Assembly (NCBI RefSeq): GCF_021044685.1
Contig: NZ_CP088014.1
Coordinates: 3,644,001 to 3,708,000, forward strand
Source: Bradyrhizobium daqingense
Lineage (GTDB): Bacteria; Pseudomonadota; Alphaproteobacteria; Rhizobiales; Xanthobacteraceae
Reading direction: 5' to 3'
Length of the DNA stretch: 64,000 nucleotides
In this document: piece after piece, positions 9,221 through 18,343 of the stretch
Position numbering within the stretch: position 1 is the stretch's first letter
How the letters are laid out: each line of letters opens with the position of its first letter
The notes under the pieces: generated by a model
Databases searched by the model: none
Seen by the model: the letters and a program-made list of their open reading frames with translations, nothing else
Told to the model about the DNA's origin: nothing
Program-made: the position numbers and the translations under genes

Positions 9221-9268
9221 TGTCAGCCGGAAAAGGAAAGGTCCCGGACGCCTAACGCTTCCGGGACC
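9221..9268 (-). terminator. Hairpin attenuator/terminator between binding-protein and permease genes
   Basis: On the minus strand a perfect 9-bp stem (GGTCCCGGA pairing with TCCGGGACC at 9240-9248 and 9260-9268) with an 11-base loop is followed by a pyrimidine-rich tract, CTTTCCTTTTCC. This looks like a partial rho-independent terminator. It lies directly after the substrate-binding-protein stop, where many ABC operons limit transcript read-through so that the binding protein is made in excess. Confidence 0.7.
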
Positions 9269-9284
9269 TCGTGTTCAACGGACG

Positions 9285-10880
9285 CTATTCCTTCTTGGTC
9301 GCCCAATGGAACATGACCAGATTGTCGGCACGTTGCGGCAGGTTGACCTTCTTCGATACGCCCCAGGCCAGAGCCTGCTGGTGCAGCGGGATGTAGGCCC
9401 AATCCTTGATGCTGATTTCATACGCCTGCTTGATCAGCTGGTTGCGTTTGGAGGTGTCGGTTTCAACCAGCACTTTGTCCGTAATGGCGTCGAACTCCTT
9501 GTTGCAATAGCCGCCGAGATTGGCCTCGCCACGCGAGGATTTCGCATCGTCGCGGCAGCCCATGATGTCATAGAGCACGTTGTGGGAATCCATCGTGCTC
9601 GGCGTCCAGCCCAAGAGGTAGAACGAGGTCTGGTAGTTGCCCTGCTTCAAGACCTTGGCGAAATATTGAGCCTTCGGCTGCGCCAACAGATTGATCTTGA
9701 CGCCGATGCGGGCAAGCATGCCGACCACGGCCTGGCAGATCGCGGCGTCGTTGACGTAGCGATCGTTCGGACAATCCATGGTGACCTCGAAGCCGTCGGG
9801 ATAGCCGGCCTCGGTCAGGAGCTTCTTGGCGCCGTCAGGGTCGAATTTCGGCCGCGTGAAGTCCTTGGAGAGCACGAACAATTCCGGGGCGATCATCAGC
9901 GCCGACGGCGTCGACAATCCGCGCATCACGCGCGTCTTGATCAGCTCGATGTCGATCGCCTTGTAGAAGGCCTCGCGGACGCGGACGTCCTTGAACGGAT
10001 TCTTTCCCTTGACGTTGGAGTAGAGCAATTCGTCGCGGGTCTGGTCGAAGCCGAGGAAGATGGTGCGTAGCTCCGGCCCTTTCAGGACCTGCGCGTTCGG
10101 GCTGGAATCGACGCGGGAAATATCCTGGATCGGCACCGGCTCGATGACGTCGACTTCGCCCGACAGCAGCGCGGCGACGCGGGTCGCGTCGGAAGAGATC
10201 GGGGTGAAGATGATCTCCTTCAAATTACCTTCCACCTTGCCCCAATAGTTGGGGTTGGCCTTGAATACGGTCTTCACGCCGGGCTGATGGCTTTCGATCA
10301 TGAAGGGGCCGGTGCCATTTTCATTGAGCGAGGCGTAGCTCGGCGTGGTCGCCGCGACCGGAGTCGGATCGACGACGTTGTTCGCCTCCGCCCATTTCTT
10401 GTCCATGATGTACCAAACATCCCACGAGTTATGCAGGATGGGGTTGGGCGAGGGCAGGATGAAGTCGACGGTGTAATCGTCGACCTTGACGACCTTGACG
10501 TCGGCTGCAAGGCGGGTCTGCATGTTGGACCCCTTCTTGCGGACGCGATCGGCGGAGAACAGCACGTCGTCCGCGGTGAAGGGATCGCCGTTGTGGAATT
10601 TCACGCCCTTGCGCAAATGGAAGCGCCAGCGGGTCGGCTCCGGAGTTTCCCAGCTTTCCGCCAGCGCCGGAATGATCTTGAGATCCTTGTCGCGCGCGGT
10701 CAGACCTTGATAGACGTGGCCGAGGTGGGCGTGGGTGGTGCTCTCGTTGAGGGTATAGGGATCGAGCGACTTCAGGTCACCCTGGTTGGCATAGCGCAGC
10801 GTCTGGCTCAACGCCGGCGAAACCGACAACGCAAGCGCACCGGCGAGCGTCGCCGCAAACAGACTTCGACCTACTGACAT
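9285..10880 (-). CDS. Peptide-type ABC transporter substrate-binding protein
   Basis: This periplasmic SBP_bac_5 family protein is 531 residues. The signal peptide SLFAATLAGALALSVSPALS ends before QTLRYANQGDLKSLDP. Family elements include VKFHNGDPFTADDV and the C-terminal YIPLHQQALAW. The ATG at 10880 has GAGAGGG 6 bases upstream; the longer open frame upstream lacks a signal sequence and is rejected. It is the first gene of the minus-strand operon that continues with the DppBCDF-type genes and the GGT-like enzyme, so it probably captures peptides, possibly gamma-glutamyl or otherwise modified ones (inference). Confidence 0.93.
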   Translation of the reverse strand: MSVGRSLFAATLAGALALSVSPALSQTLRYANQGDLKSLDPYTLNESTTHAHLGHVYQGLTARDKDLKIIPALAESWETPEPTRWRFHLRKGVKFHNGDPFTADDVLFSADRVRKKGSNMQTRLAADVKVVKVDDYTVDFILPSPNPILHNSWDVWYIMDKKWAEANNVVDPTPVAATTPSYASLNENGTGPFMIESHQPGVKTVFKANPNYWGKVEGNLKEIIFTPISSDATRVAALLSGEVDVIEPVPIQDISRVDSSPNAQVLKGPELRTIFLGFDQTRDELLYSNVKGKNPFKDVRVREAFYKAIDIELIKTRVMRGLSTPSALMIAPELFVLSKDFTRPKFDPDGAKKLLTEAGYPDGFEVTMDCPNDRYVNDAAICQAVVGMLARIGVKINLLAQPKAQYFAKVLKQGNYQTSFYLLGWTPSTMDSHNVLYDIMGCRDDAKSSRGEANLGGYCNKEFDAITDKVLVETDTSKRNQLIKQAYEISIKDWAYIPLHQQALAWGVSKKVNLPQRADNLVMFHWATKKE

Positions 10881-11187
10881 TCTTGACCCTCTCCACTCTG
10901 CCGTGCCGATGATTTTTGATTTGTTCGGCCGGCCGATCAATCCATGTTGCCCAGAGTTCTCGACCCGTGCAAGCGCCATTCCAGCAAGGAACGCGCCAAA
11001 GTTGCGCCGCTGGGCAGCAATGCTGATCATGCCGCCGGGCATAGAGGACTTGCGGCTTTCGACTTTGGTTGACCATACTTGGCCGATTGCGGGTCGGGAC
11101 ATGTCAGGCCGGCGTCAGGTCGCTTGCGTCGCACCACAAGTCGCGGCGATACTGCGACAGGCCGCTCGAATCTCAGCCGGAGGGGAT
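10881..11187. other. Divergent intergenic region, no gene seen
   Basis: These 307 bases separate the binding-protein gene (minus) from the DUF6489 gene (plus). Open frames cross it but show no family resemblance. A GGCCGGCC palindrome lies near 10928-10935. It must hold both promoters, but I cannot point to convincing -35/-10 pairs. Confidence 0.5.
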
Positions 11188-11445
11188 ATGAAAGTTAACA
11201 TTGAAATCGACTGCACCCCTCTCGAGGCCCGCCAATTCTTCGGTTTGCCCGATGTGGCACCGATGCAGACGGCGGTGATGGAGAAGCTGCAGCAGCAGGT
11301 GCTGAGCAACATCGAGAAGGTCTCGCCGGAATCGCTGATCCAGAGCTGGTTCACCTTCGATCCGAAGATTGCCGAGCGGTTTCAGGACATGTTCGTCACG
11401 ATGGCGGGCCTCGGTGGCACGCGCAGCAGCGACAAGAAGAAATAG
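11188..11445 (+). CDS. DUF6489 family small protein
   Basis: This 85-residue soluble protein starts MKVNIEIDCTPLEARQFFGL, and an amphipathic helical segment follows (MEKLQQQVLSNIEKVSPESL). It ends in a lysine-rich tail. AGGGG lies just before the ATG at 11188. Its stop overlaps the GTG of the hydrolase gene by one base (TAGTG), indicating coupling. DUF6489 has no known function. The position at the head of a lipid-metabolism gene set suggests an accessory role, which is inference. Confidence 0.8.
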   Translation: MKVNIEIDCTPLEARQFFGLPDVAPMQTAVMEKLQQQVLSNIEKVSPESLIQSWFTFDPKIAERFQDMFVTMAGLGGTRSSDKKK

Positions 11446-12245
11446 TGTCGCCCGGACGGGACGGGACGCTGGAAGAGGGCCGGCTTCGCCCGCCGCCTCT
11501 CGGCCTGCTGTTGGCCGAGGCGCGCGGCTTGTTCGAGTTCAATGCGAGCCTTTTGCTGTCGCCGCTCCTGATGCGCGCGCCGAGGGGCGACGGCCATCCG
11601 GTGCTGGCGCTGCCGGGGTTCCTCGCCAGCGACCTTTCGATGGCGCCGATGCGGCGCTATCTCAGCGAGCTCGGTTATGAGGCACATGCCTGGCGGATGG
11701 GCCGCAATCTCGGCGGGGTGGCACGGATGCGGGATTCTCTGCGGTCGCGCCTCTCCGAGATCCACGCCGCCACCGGACGCAAGGTCAGCCTGGTGGGATG
11801 GAGCCTCGGCGGCGTTTACGCCCGCGATCTCGCGCTTTGGGCGCCCGACATGGTGCGTTATGTCGTGACGCTCGGCAGCCCCTTCGCCAACGACGTGCGG
11901 GCGACCCACGCTACGCGGCTCTACGAGGCGATGTCTGGCGAGCGGGTCGAAGATTTGGCCGCGTTGCGCGAGGCGATCGCCGGGGACCTGCCGGTGCCGA
12001 CGACGTCGGTCTATTCGCGCGCCGACGGTGTCGTCAATTGGCGGACCTGCGTGCTGCGCCCATCCGACCGCGCCGAGAATATCGAGGTGCACCTGGCGAG
12101 CCATATCGGGCTCGGGGTGAACCCCGCAGCGCTGTGGGCCGTGGCGGACCGCCTGGCGCAGCCGGAGGGGGAATTCTCGCCATTTGACCGGGCCGGGCCG
12201 TTTGCCATTGCATATGCCCCGGCGGAACAGGCAGTATCGGCCTGA
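11445..12245 (+). CDS. Alpha/beta hydrolase (esterase/lipase-like)
   Basis: The 266-residue hydrolase has the nucleophile elbow VGWSLGG with Ser120. An acid candidate lies in YSRADGVVNW and a His in ASHIGLGVNP, a complete triad. There is no signal peptide. The start is GTG, overlapping the DUF6489 stop. It is clearly paralogous to the hydrolase at 25152-25922: both share GDGHPVL, GRKxSLVGWSLGG, TLGSPFA and the same spacing. Next comes the wax ester synthase gene, so acyl-ester hydrolysis is a reasonable inference; the substrate is unknown. Confidence 0.85.
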   Translation: MSPGRDGTLEEGRLRPPPLGLLLAEARGLFEFNASLLLSPLLMRAPRGDGHPVLALPGFLASDLSMAPMRRYLSELGYEAHAWRMGRNLGGVARMRDSLRSRLSEIHAATGRKVSLVGWSLGGVYARDLALWAPDMVRYVVTLGSPFANDVRATHATRLYEAMSGERVEDLAALREAIAGDLPVPTTSVYSRADGVVNWRTCVLRPSDRAENIEVHLASHIGLGVNPAALWAVADRLAQPEGEFSPFDRAGPFAIAYAPAEQAVSA

Positions 12246-12292
12246 CGAGAAGCGCCATCAAGGCGCCCGTCGAAATCTTGCGGGAGGGAACT

Positions 12293-13843
12293 ATGGCTGA
12301 CGGTAAGAAGCTGTCGTCACTGGATGCGTCGTTTCTCTATCTGGAAACACCGGAAATGCCGATGCATGTCGGAAGCATGGCGATCTTTCGCCTGCCCGAC
12401 GATTACAAGGGCGACTTCTTCGAAGACTTCAAGGCGATGATCGTCTCGCGCCTGCACATCGCGCCGATCCTCAAGGCGCGGCTGGAGAAGGCGCCGCTCG
12501 ACATCGATCATCCCTCCTGGGTCGAGGACGACCAGTTCGACATCGACCGTCACATCTTCCGCGCCAGCCTGCCGCAGCCGCGCGATCGCGCCACGCTCGA
12601 GCGCATCGTCGGCTGGATGCATGCCAAGCTGCTTAACCGCGCCCGCCCGCTCTGGGAGTTCTACGTATTCGAGGGCATGAAGGACAACGAGGTCGGGCTC
12701 TATTCCAAGATGCACCATGCCGCCATCGACGGTGGTGCCGGTGCGGCCCTGACCAACATGATCTACGACATCTCGCCGATCCCGCGGCAGGTCGATCCGC
12801 CGACAGCTGGTAGTAAGCCCGGACAGGAGCCGCGCGACATCGCCGCGAACCTGCTCGATTCCTATCAGCAGCTCTTCAGCCAGCCGCTTGATGCTTCGGC
12901 CGCCGCGAAGAACCTGCAACTGCCGCGCACCGGTAAGAGCGACATCGGCTCGATCCTGTTCGACAATGCGATGTACCAGATCGAGAGTGCGGTCCGCTTT
13001 GCCGGTAACATCCCGACCGTGCTCAAGAGCGTCTCCGAGGTGCTCGGCAAGGTCGCCGATCCCAAATCGCGCGAGAGCCTCGCCAGCATGGTGTCGCCGC
13101 CAACCATGCTCAACAAGACCATCTCCTCGGAGCGCAGTTTCGCCGGCGTGTCGATCTCGCTCTCGCGAGCGAAGGCGCTGGCCAAGCTGGCCGGCGGCAA
13201 GCTCAACGACGTCGTGCTGGCGCTCGCCTCCGGCCTGGTCCGCCGCTACCTGCAGCAATACGGCACGCTGCCGGCGAAATCCTTGACCGCCGCCGTGCCG
13301 ATCTCGCTGCGCGAGGAGGGCAACACCGAGGCCAACAACCAGGTGTTCGGCATGATCTGTTCGATCGCGACCAATATCGACGATCCCAAGGCGCGGCTCG
13401 AGGCCATCATCGCGCAATCGACCAAGTCCAAGGAGATGTCGCATCCGCTGCGGGCGCTGATGCCGCAGGTCTCCAACATCTCGATGCTGGGCGCGCCGAT
13501 CATGGTGCAGATCCTGGCGCTGCTCTACAGCCGCTCGAACCTGTCCGACATGCTGCCGCCGGCCGCCAACATCACGGTGTCCAACGTGCCGGGACCGCGG
13601 CAGACGCTCTATGCCGCGGGCGCCGAGCTCTTGCACATCTTCCCGGTGTCGATCTCGACTCACGGGCAGGCGCTCAACATCACCGTGCAGAGCTATCGCG
13701 ACCAGCTCGACTTCGGCTTCATCGTCGGCGCCAACATCATTCCGCACGTGCAGGTGATGTGTGACATGTTGCCGGAAGAGTTCGCTGCGCTGGAGGCCGC
13801 CTACGCGCCGCCGGCCGCGGACATCAAGGGCGCTGCCGAGTAG
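12293..13843 (+). CDS. Wax ester synthase/diacylglycerol acyltransferase (WS/DGAT) family protein
   Basis: The 516-residue protein has the active-site motif HHAAIDG at residues 141-147 (HHxxxDG), N-terminal LSSLDASFLYLETP, and the conserved NVPGPRQTLY segment in the C-terminal domain. The family moves acyl groups from acyl-CoA to fatty alcohols or diacylglycerol at the membrane, making wax esters or triacylglycerol. The ATG at 12293 is preceded by GGGAGG at a good distance. Neighbours are esterase-like hydrolases and a fatty-acid P450. Confidence 0.93.
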   Translation: MADGKKLSSLDASFLYLETPEMPMHVGSMAIFRLPDDYKGDFFEDFKAMIVSRLHIAPILKARLEKAPLDIDHPSWVEDDQFDIDRHIFRASLPQPRDRATLERIVGWMHAKLLNRARPLWEFYVFEGMKDNEVGLYSKMHHAAIDGGAGAALTNMIYDISPIPRQVDPPTAGSKPGQEPRDIAANLLDSYQQLFSQPLDASAAAKNLQLPRTGKSDIGSILFDNAMYQIESAVRFAGNIPTVLKSVSEVLGKVADPKSRESLASMVSPPTMLNKTISSERSFAGVSISLSRAKALAKLAGGKLNDVVLALASGLVRRYLQQYGTLPAKSLTAAVPISLREEGNTEANNQVFGMICSIATNIDDPKARLEAIIAQSTKSKEMSHPLRALMPQVSNISMLGAPIMVQILALLYSRSNLSDMLPPAANITVSNVPGPRQTLYAAGAELLHIFPVSISTHGQALNITVQSYRDQLDFGFIVGANIIPHVQVMCDMLPEEFAALEAAYAPPAADIKGAAE

Positions 13844-13852
13844 GAGTTCGTG

Positions 13853-14848
13853 ATGATTGAAATGCCGCCGCTCAAGTTCGCGACAACGAACGGAATCCGC
13901 ATGGGCTATTACGAGGCGGGTCCGGCCGACGACAAGCCGCCGGTCGTGCTGTGCCACGGCTGGCCCGAACTCGCCTTCTCCTGGCGCCACCAGATCAAGG
14001 CGCTGAGCGAAGCTGGCATCCGCGTGATCGCGCCCGACCAGCGCGGCTATGGCGCGTCCGATCGGCCGGAGCCGGTCGAGGACTACGACATGGAGCATTT
14101 GACCGGCGATCTCGTCGGTCTGCTCGATCATCTCGGGATCGACAAAGCGATCTTCGTCGGCCACGACTGGGGTGGCTTCGTCGTCTGGCAGATGCCGCTG
14201 CGGCATCCCACGCGCGTCGCCGGCGTGGTCGGCGTCAACACGCCGCATTGGGACCGTGCGCCGGCGGACCCGATCGCGCTGTTCCGCCAGCGCTTCGGCG
14301 ACCAGATGTACATCGTCCAGTTCCAGGATCCCGCCCGCGAGCCGGACAGGATCTTCAGCAGCCGCGTTGAAGAAACCTTTGATGCCTTCATGCGCAAGCC
14401 TGTCGCGCGGCCCGCCGGTACGCCGGCCGAAGAGCCGATTGCCGGCGTCGGAGCTTCGCCCCGGATCAACCTGGCGTTTCCGCAGATGATCGCGAATTAC
14501 GACGCCAAGCATGATCCGCGGACGCCGATCCTGTCGGCGGAGGAGAAGAAGGTGTTCGTCGATACGTTCACGACAACCGGCTTCACCGGCGGCATCAACT
14601 GGTACCGTAACTTCACCCGCAATTGGGAGCGGTCGAAAGGGCTGGACCACCACGTGCACGTGCCGTCTCTGATGATCATGGCCGAGAACGACGCGGTGCT
14701 GCCGCCATCGGCGGCCGACGGCATGGAGAAGCTGATCGGAGATCTCGAGAAGTATCTCGTGAAGGACAGCGGCCATTGGACGCAGCAGGAGAAGCCGGAA
14801 GAGGTCAGCGCCAAGCTGATCGAATGGCGTAGAAGGCGGTTTGGCTGA
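13853..14848 (+). CDS. Epoxide hydrolase-type alpha/beta hydrolase
   Basis: This 331-residue protein has the HGWPE oxyanion motif at residues 35-39 and the elbow GHDWGG with Asp105 as nucleophile, typical of epoxide hydrolases and haloalkane dehalogenases. GGINWYRN in the lid supplies a tyrosine of the epoxide-hydrolase type, and DSGHW supplies the histidine. The ATG at 13853 lies 6 bases after AGGAG; a GTG at 13850 is possible. It ends 130 bases before a CYP102 gene, which can produce fatty-acid epoxides or alcohols, so a shared pathway is plausible. Confidence 0.88.
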   Translation: MIEMPPLKFATTNGIRMGYYEAGPADDKPPVVLCHGWPELAFSWRHQIKALSEAGIRVIAPDQRGYGASDRPEPVEDYDMEHLTGDLVGLLDHLGIDKAIFVGHDWGGFVVWQMPLRHPTRVAGVVGVNTPHWDRAPADPIALFRQRFGDQMYIVQFQDPAREPDRIFSSRVEETFDAFMRKPVARPAGTPAEEPIAGVGASPRINLAFPQMIANYDAKHDPRTPILSAEEKKVFVDTFTTTGFTGGINWYRNFTRNWERSKGLDHHVHVPSLMIMAENDAVLPPSAADGMEKLIGDLEKYLVKDSGHWTQQEKPEEVSAKLIEWRRRRFG

Positions 14849-14875
14849 CGACGCAGTCGCCAGTTTGAGTGAGAC

Positions 14876-14955
14876 GTCATTCCGGGGCGGTCTGAAGGAC
14901 CGGACCCGCGATCTCGAGATTCCGGGTTCGATCCTGCGCATCGCCCCGGAATGAC
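14876..14955. repeat. Palindromic intergenic repeat, family A (GTCATTCCGGGGC)
   Basis: Outer arms GTCATTCCGGGGC and GCCCCGGAATGAC are inverted, with an inner ATCTCGAGAT palindrome. A second copy is at 51344-51419. It lies between the epoxide hydrolase and CYP102 genes and can fold into a long hairpin. It is non-coding. Confidence 0.85.
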
Positions 14956-14978
14956 GCGATGAGGGGGAAGCACGTTTA

Positions 14979-17900
14979 ATGTCATCCAAGAACCGACTGG
15001 ATCCAATTCCGCATCCGCCGACCAAGCCCGTGGTCGGCAACATGTTGTCGCTCGACGCAGCCGCCCCCGTGCAGCATCTGACGCGGCTTGCCAAGGAGCT
15101 CGGTCCGATCTTCTGGCTCGACATGATGGGCTCGCCGATCGTCGTCGTCTCCGGCCATGATCTCGTCGACGAGCTCTCCGACGAGAAGCGCTTCGACAAG
15201 ACGGTGCGCGGCGCGCTGCGGCGCGTGCGTGCGGTCGGCGGCGACGGCCTGTTCACGGCCGATACCAAGGAGCCGAACTGGAGCAAGGCGCACAACATCC
15301 TGCTGCAGCCGTTCGGCAACCGCGCCATGCAGTCCTACCATCCGAGCATGGTCGATATCGCCGAGCAACTGGTCCAGAAATGGGAGCGGCTCAACGCCGA
15401 CGACGAGATCGACGTCGTCCATGATATGACGGCGCTGACGCTGGACACGATCGGCCTGTGCGGCTTCGAGTACCGGTTCAACTCGTTCTACCGCCGCGAC
15501 TACCATCCCTTCGTCGAATCGCTGGTGCGCTCGCTCGAAACCATCATGATGACGCGCGGCCTGCCGTTCGAGCAGCTCTGGATGCAGAAGCGGCGCAAGA
15601 CGCTCGCCGAAGACGTCGCCTTCATGAACAAGATGGTGGATGAGATCATCGCGGAGCGCCGCAAGAGCGCGGACGCCGTCGACGACAAGAAGGACATGCT
15701 CGCCGCGATGATGACCGGCGTGGACCGCGCCACCGGCGAACAGCTCGACGACGTCAACATCCGCTACCAGATCAACACCTTCCTGATCGCGGGCCACGAG
15801 ACCACCAGCGGCCTGCTGTCCTACACGCTGTATGCCCTGCTCAAGCATCCCGACATTCTCAAGAAGGCCTATGACGAGGTCGACCGCGTCTTCGGTCCCG
15901 ATGTCAATGCGAAGCCGACCTATCAGCAGGTGACGCAGCTCACCTACATCACGCAGATCCTGAAAGAGGCGCTGCGGTTGTGGCCGCCGGCGCCGGCCTA
16001 TGGCATCTCGCCGCTGAACGACGAAACCATCGGCGGCGGAAAGTACAAGCTCCGGAAGGGCACCTTCACCACCATCCTGGTGACGGCGCTGCATCGCGAT
16101 CCCTCGGTCTGGGGACCCAATCCGGATGCCTTCGATCCCGAGAATTTCAGCCGCGAGGCGGAAGCCAAGCGGCCGATCAATGCCTGGAAGCCGTTCGGTA
16201 ACGGCCAGCGCGCCTGCATCGGGCGCGGCTTCGCCATGCACGAGGCGGCGCTCGCCCTCGGCATGATCCTCCAGCGCTTCAAGCTGATCGATCATCAGCG
16301 TTATCAGATGCACCTGAAGGAGACGCTGACGATGAAGCCGGAGGGCTTCAAGATCAAGGTCCGCCCGCGGGCCGACCGTGAGCGCGGCGCTTATGGCGGG
16401 CCTGTCGCGGCCGTGGCTTCGGCGCCGAAGGCGCAGCGCCAGCCCACCACGCGGCCCGGCCACAACACGCCGATGCTGGTACTGTACGGCTCCAATCTCG
16501 GCACCGCCGAGGAGCTCGCAACGCGCATGGCCGATCTCGCCGAGATCAATGGCTTTGCCGTTCACCTTGGACCGCTCGACGATTACGTCGGCAAGCTGCC
16601 CCAGGAGGGCGGTGTGCTGATCATCTGCGCCTCCTACAATGGCGCACCGCCCGACAATGCGACGCAGTTCGTCAAATGGCTCGGCAGCGATTTGCCGAAC
16701 GATGCCTTTGCCAACGTGCGTTACGCCGTGTTCGGCTGCGGCAACAGCGACTGGGCCGCGACCTATCAATCGGTGCCGCGCTTCATCGACGAGCAATTGT
16801 CGAAGCACGGTGCACGCGCGGTCTATCCGCGCGGCGAGGGCGATGCGCGCAGCGATCTCGACGGCCAGTTCCAGAAATGGTTCCCGGCCGCGGCCCAGGT
16901 CGCCACCAAGGAATTCGGCATCGACTGGAATTTCACCCGGACCGCGGAAGACGATCCGCTCTACGCGATCGAGCCGGTGGCGGTGACCGCGGTCAACACC
17001 ATCGTGGCCCAGGGTGGCGCGGTGGCGATGAAGGTGCTGGTCAACGACGAGCTTCAGAACAAGAGCGGAGCTAATCCGTCGGAGCGCTCGACGCGGCACA
17101 TCGAGGTGCAACTGCCGTCCAATCTGACTTATCGCGTCGGCGACCATTTGAGCGTCGTTCCGCGCAACGATCCCACGCTGGTGGATTCTGTTGCCCGCCG
17201 CTTCGGCTTCCTGCCCGCCGACCAGATCAGGCTCCAGGTTACCGAGGGTCGCCGCGCGCAATTGCCGGTCGGCGCGGCCGTGTCGGTCGGCCGCCTGCTG
17301 AGCGAATTCGTCGAGCTGCAGCAGGTCGCGACGCGCAAGCAGATCCAGATCATGGCCGAGCACACCCGCTGCCCGGTCACCAAGCCGAAATTGCTGGCCT
17401 TCGTCGGCGAGGAGGCTGAGCCGCTCGAGCGTTATCGGAGCGAGATTCTGGCCAAACGCAAATCGGTGTTCGACCTGCTGCTCGAGTACCCCGCTTGCGA
17501 GCTTCCGTTCCACGTCTATCTGGAAATGCTCTCGCTGTTGGCACCGCGCTATTACTCGATCTCGTCCTCGCCGTCGGTAGATCCGGCGCGTTGCAGCGTT
17601 ACGGTCGGCGTGGTCGAAGGTCCGGCCGCTTCCGGCCGCGGTGTCTACAAAGGCATCTGCTCGAACTATCTCGCCAACCGGCGCGCAGGCGATGCGATCT
17701 ATGCGACGGTGCGCGAGACCAAGGCCGGCTTCCGGCTGCCCGATGACCCTTCCGTGCCCATCATCATGATAGGCCCGGGAACGGGCCTTGCGCCCTTCCG
17801 CGGCTTCCTCCAGGAGCGCGCCGCGCGCAAAGCGAAGGGGGCGACCCTCGGACCGGCCATGCTGTTCTTCGGCTGCCGTCATCCCGACCAGGATTTTCTC

Positions 17901-18215
17901 TACGCCGATGAACTCAAGGCGCTTGCGGCGGGCGGCATCACCGAGTTGTTCACGGCGTTCTCGCGCGCGGCCGGGCCGAAGAGCTATGTGCAGCATGTGC
18001 TCGCCGCGCAAAAGGACAAGGTGTGGCCGCTGATCGAGCAGGGTGCGATCATCTATGTCTGCGGCGATGGCAGCAAGATGGAGCCCGACGTGAAGGCGGC
18101 CCTCGTCGCGATCCACGGCGAGAAGAGCGGCAGCGATGCCGCTGCCAGCGCACGCTGGATCGATGAGATGGGTGCGAAGAACCGCTATGTGCTCGACGTC
18201 TGGGCGGGAGGGTAG
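14979..18215 (+). CDS. cyp102A: Self-sufficient cytochrome P450/NADPH-P450 reductase fusion (CYP102A family)
   Basis: This 1078-residue cytoplasmic protein is collinear with P450 BM3. Its P450 domain (about 1-465) has the I-helix LIAGHETTSG, KEALR (ExxR), and the heme loop FGNGQRACIG with Cys413. The position of BM3 Phe87 is kept (GDGLF, Phe92), but the BM3 Arg47 region is not. The FMN domain has LYGSNLGTAEE near 502, and the FAD/NADPH domains have RYYSISSSP, GPGTGLAPFRGF and YVCGDGS. Family members hydroxylate or epoxidise medium- and long-chain fatty acids with NADPH and O2. GAGGGGGA precedes the ATG by about 10 bases. Confidence 0.96.
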   Translation: MSSKNRLDPIPHPPTKPVVGNMLSLDAAAPVQHLTRLAKELGPIFWLDMMGSPIVVVSGHDLVDELSDEKRFDKTVRGALRRVRAVGGDGLFTADTKEPNWSKAHNILLQPFGNRAMQSYHPSMVDIAEQLVQKWERLNADDEIDVVHDMTALTLDTIGLCGFEYRFNSFYRRDYHPFVESLVRSLETIMMTRGLPFEQLWMQKRRKTLAEDVAFMNKMVDEIIAERRKSADAVDDKKDMLAAMMTGVDRATGEQLDDVNIRYQINTFLIAGHETTSGLLSYTLYALLKHPDILKKAYDEVDRVFGPDVNAKPTYQQVTQLTYITQILKEALRLWPPAPAYGISPLNDETIGGGKYKLRKGTFTTILVTALHRDPSVWGPNPDAFDPENFSREAEAKRPINAWKPFGNGQRACIGRGFAMHEAALALGMILQRFKLIDHQRYQMHLKETLTMKPEGFKIKVRPRADRERGAYGGPVAAVASAPKAQRQPTTRPGHNTPMLVLYGSNLGTAEELATRMADLAEINGFAVHLGPLDDYVGKLPQEGGVLIICASYNGAPPDNATQFVKWLGSDLPNDAFANVRYAVFGCGNSDWAATYQSVPRFIDEQLSKHGARAVYPRGEGDARSDLDGQFQKWFPAAAQVATKEFGIDWNFTRTAEDDPLYAIEPVAVTAVNTIVAQGGAVAMKVLVNDELQNKSGANPSERSTRHIEVQLPSNLTYRVGDHLSVVPRNDPTLVDSVARRFGFLPADQIRLQVTEGRRAQLPVGAAVSVGRLLSEFVELQQVATRKQIQIMAEHTRCPVTKPKLLAFVGEEAEPLERYRSEILAKRKSVFDLLLEYPACELPFHVYLEMLSLLAPRYYSISSSPSVDPARCSVTVGVVEGPAASGRGVYKGICSNYLANRRAGDAIYATVRETKAGFRLPDDPSVPIIMIGPGTGLAPFRGFLQERAARKAKGATLGPAMLFFGCRHPDQDFLYADELKALAAGGITELFTAFSRAAGPKSYVQHVLAAQKDKVWPLIEQGAIIYVCGDGSKMEPDVKAALVAIHGEKSGSDAAASARWIDEMGAKNRYVLDVWAGG

Positions 18216-18232
18216 GCCAAGCCCTCGCTGCC

Positions 18233-18318
18233 GTAGCCCGGATGGAGCAGCGCAATCCGGGGCGGTCTTTTCCTCACGAGAGTGTTTCCCGGATTTCGCT
18301 GCGCTCCATCCGGGCTAC
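18233..18318. repeat. Palindromic intergenic repeat, family B (GTAGCCCGGATGGAGC)
   Basis: The element is bounded by GTAGCCCGGATGGAGC and its near-exact inverted copy GCTCCATCCGGGCTAC. It fills the gap between CYP102 and the methyltransferase-like gene. A sister copy is at 19031-19117, and a half copy starts at 57958. Confidence 0.87.
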
Positions 18319-18343
18319 GGATTAATCGTGCTAAAGCTCTGGC

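Noticed and set aside
10903..11102. Sigma-54 promoter in the divergent region (TGGC..TTGC)
   Set aside because: The spacing between GG and GC elements is wrong for sigma-54.
10903..11187. Longer start for the DUF6489 protein
   Set aside because: The upstream residues show no family similarity, and AGGGG lies right before the ATG at 11188.
12317..15328. A 1003-codon open frame antisense to WS/DGAT and epoxide hydrolase genes
   Set aside because: It mirrors the codon pattern of well-supported genes in GC-rich DNA, has Arg/His/Asp-rich composition and no domain; it spans two genes and a repeat.
14982..18116. A 1044-codon open frame antisense to CYP102
   Set aside because: The opposite strand encodes a full P450 fusion with every motif; the antisense product has no recognisable domain.
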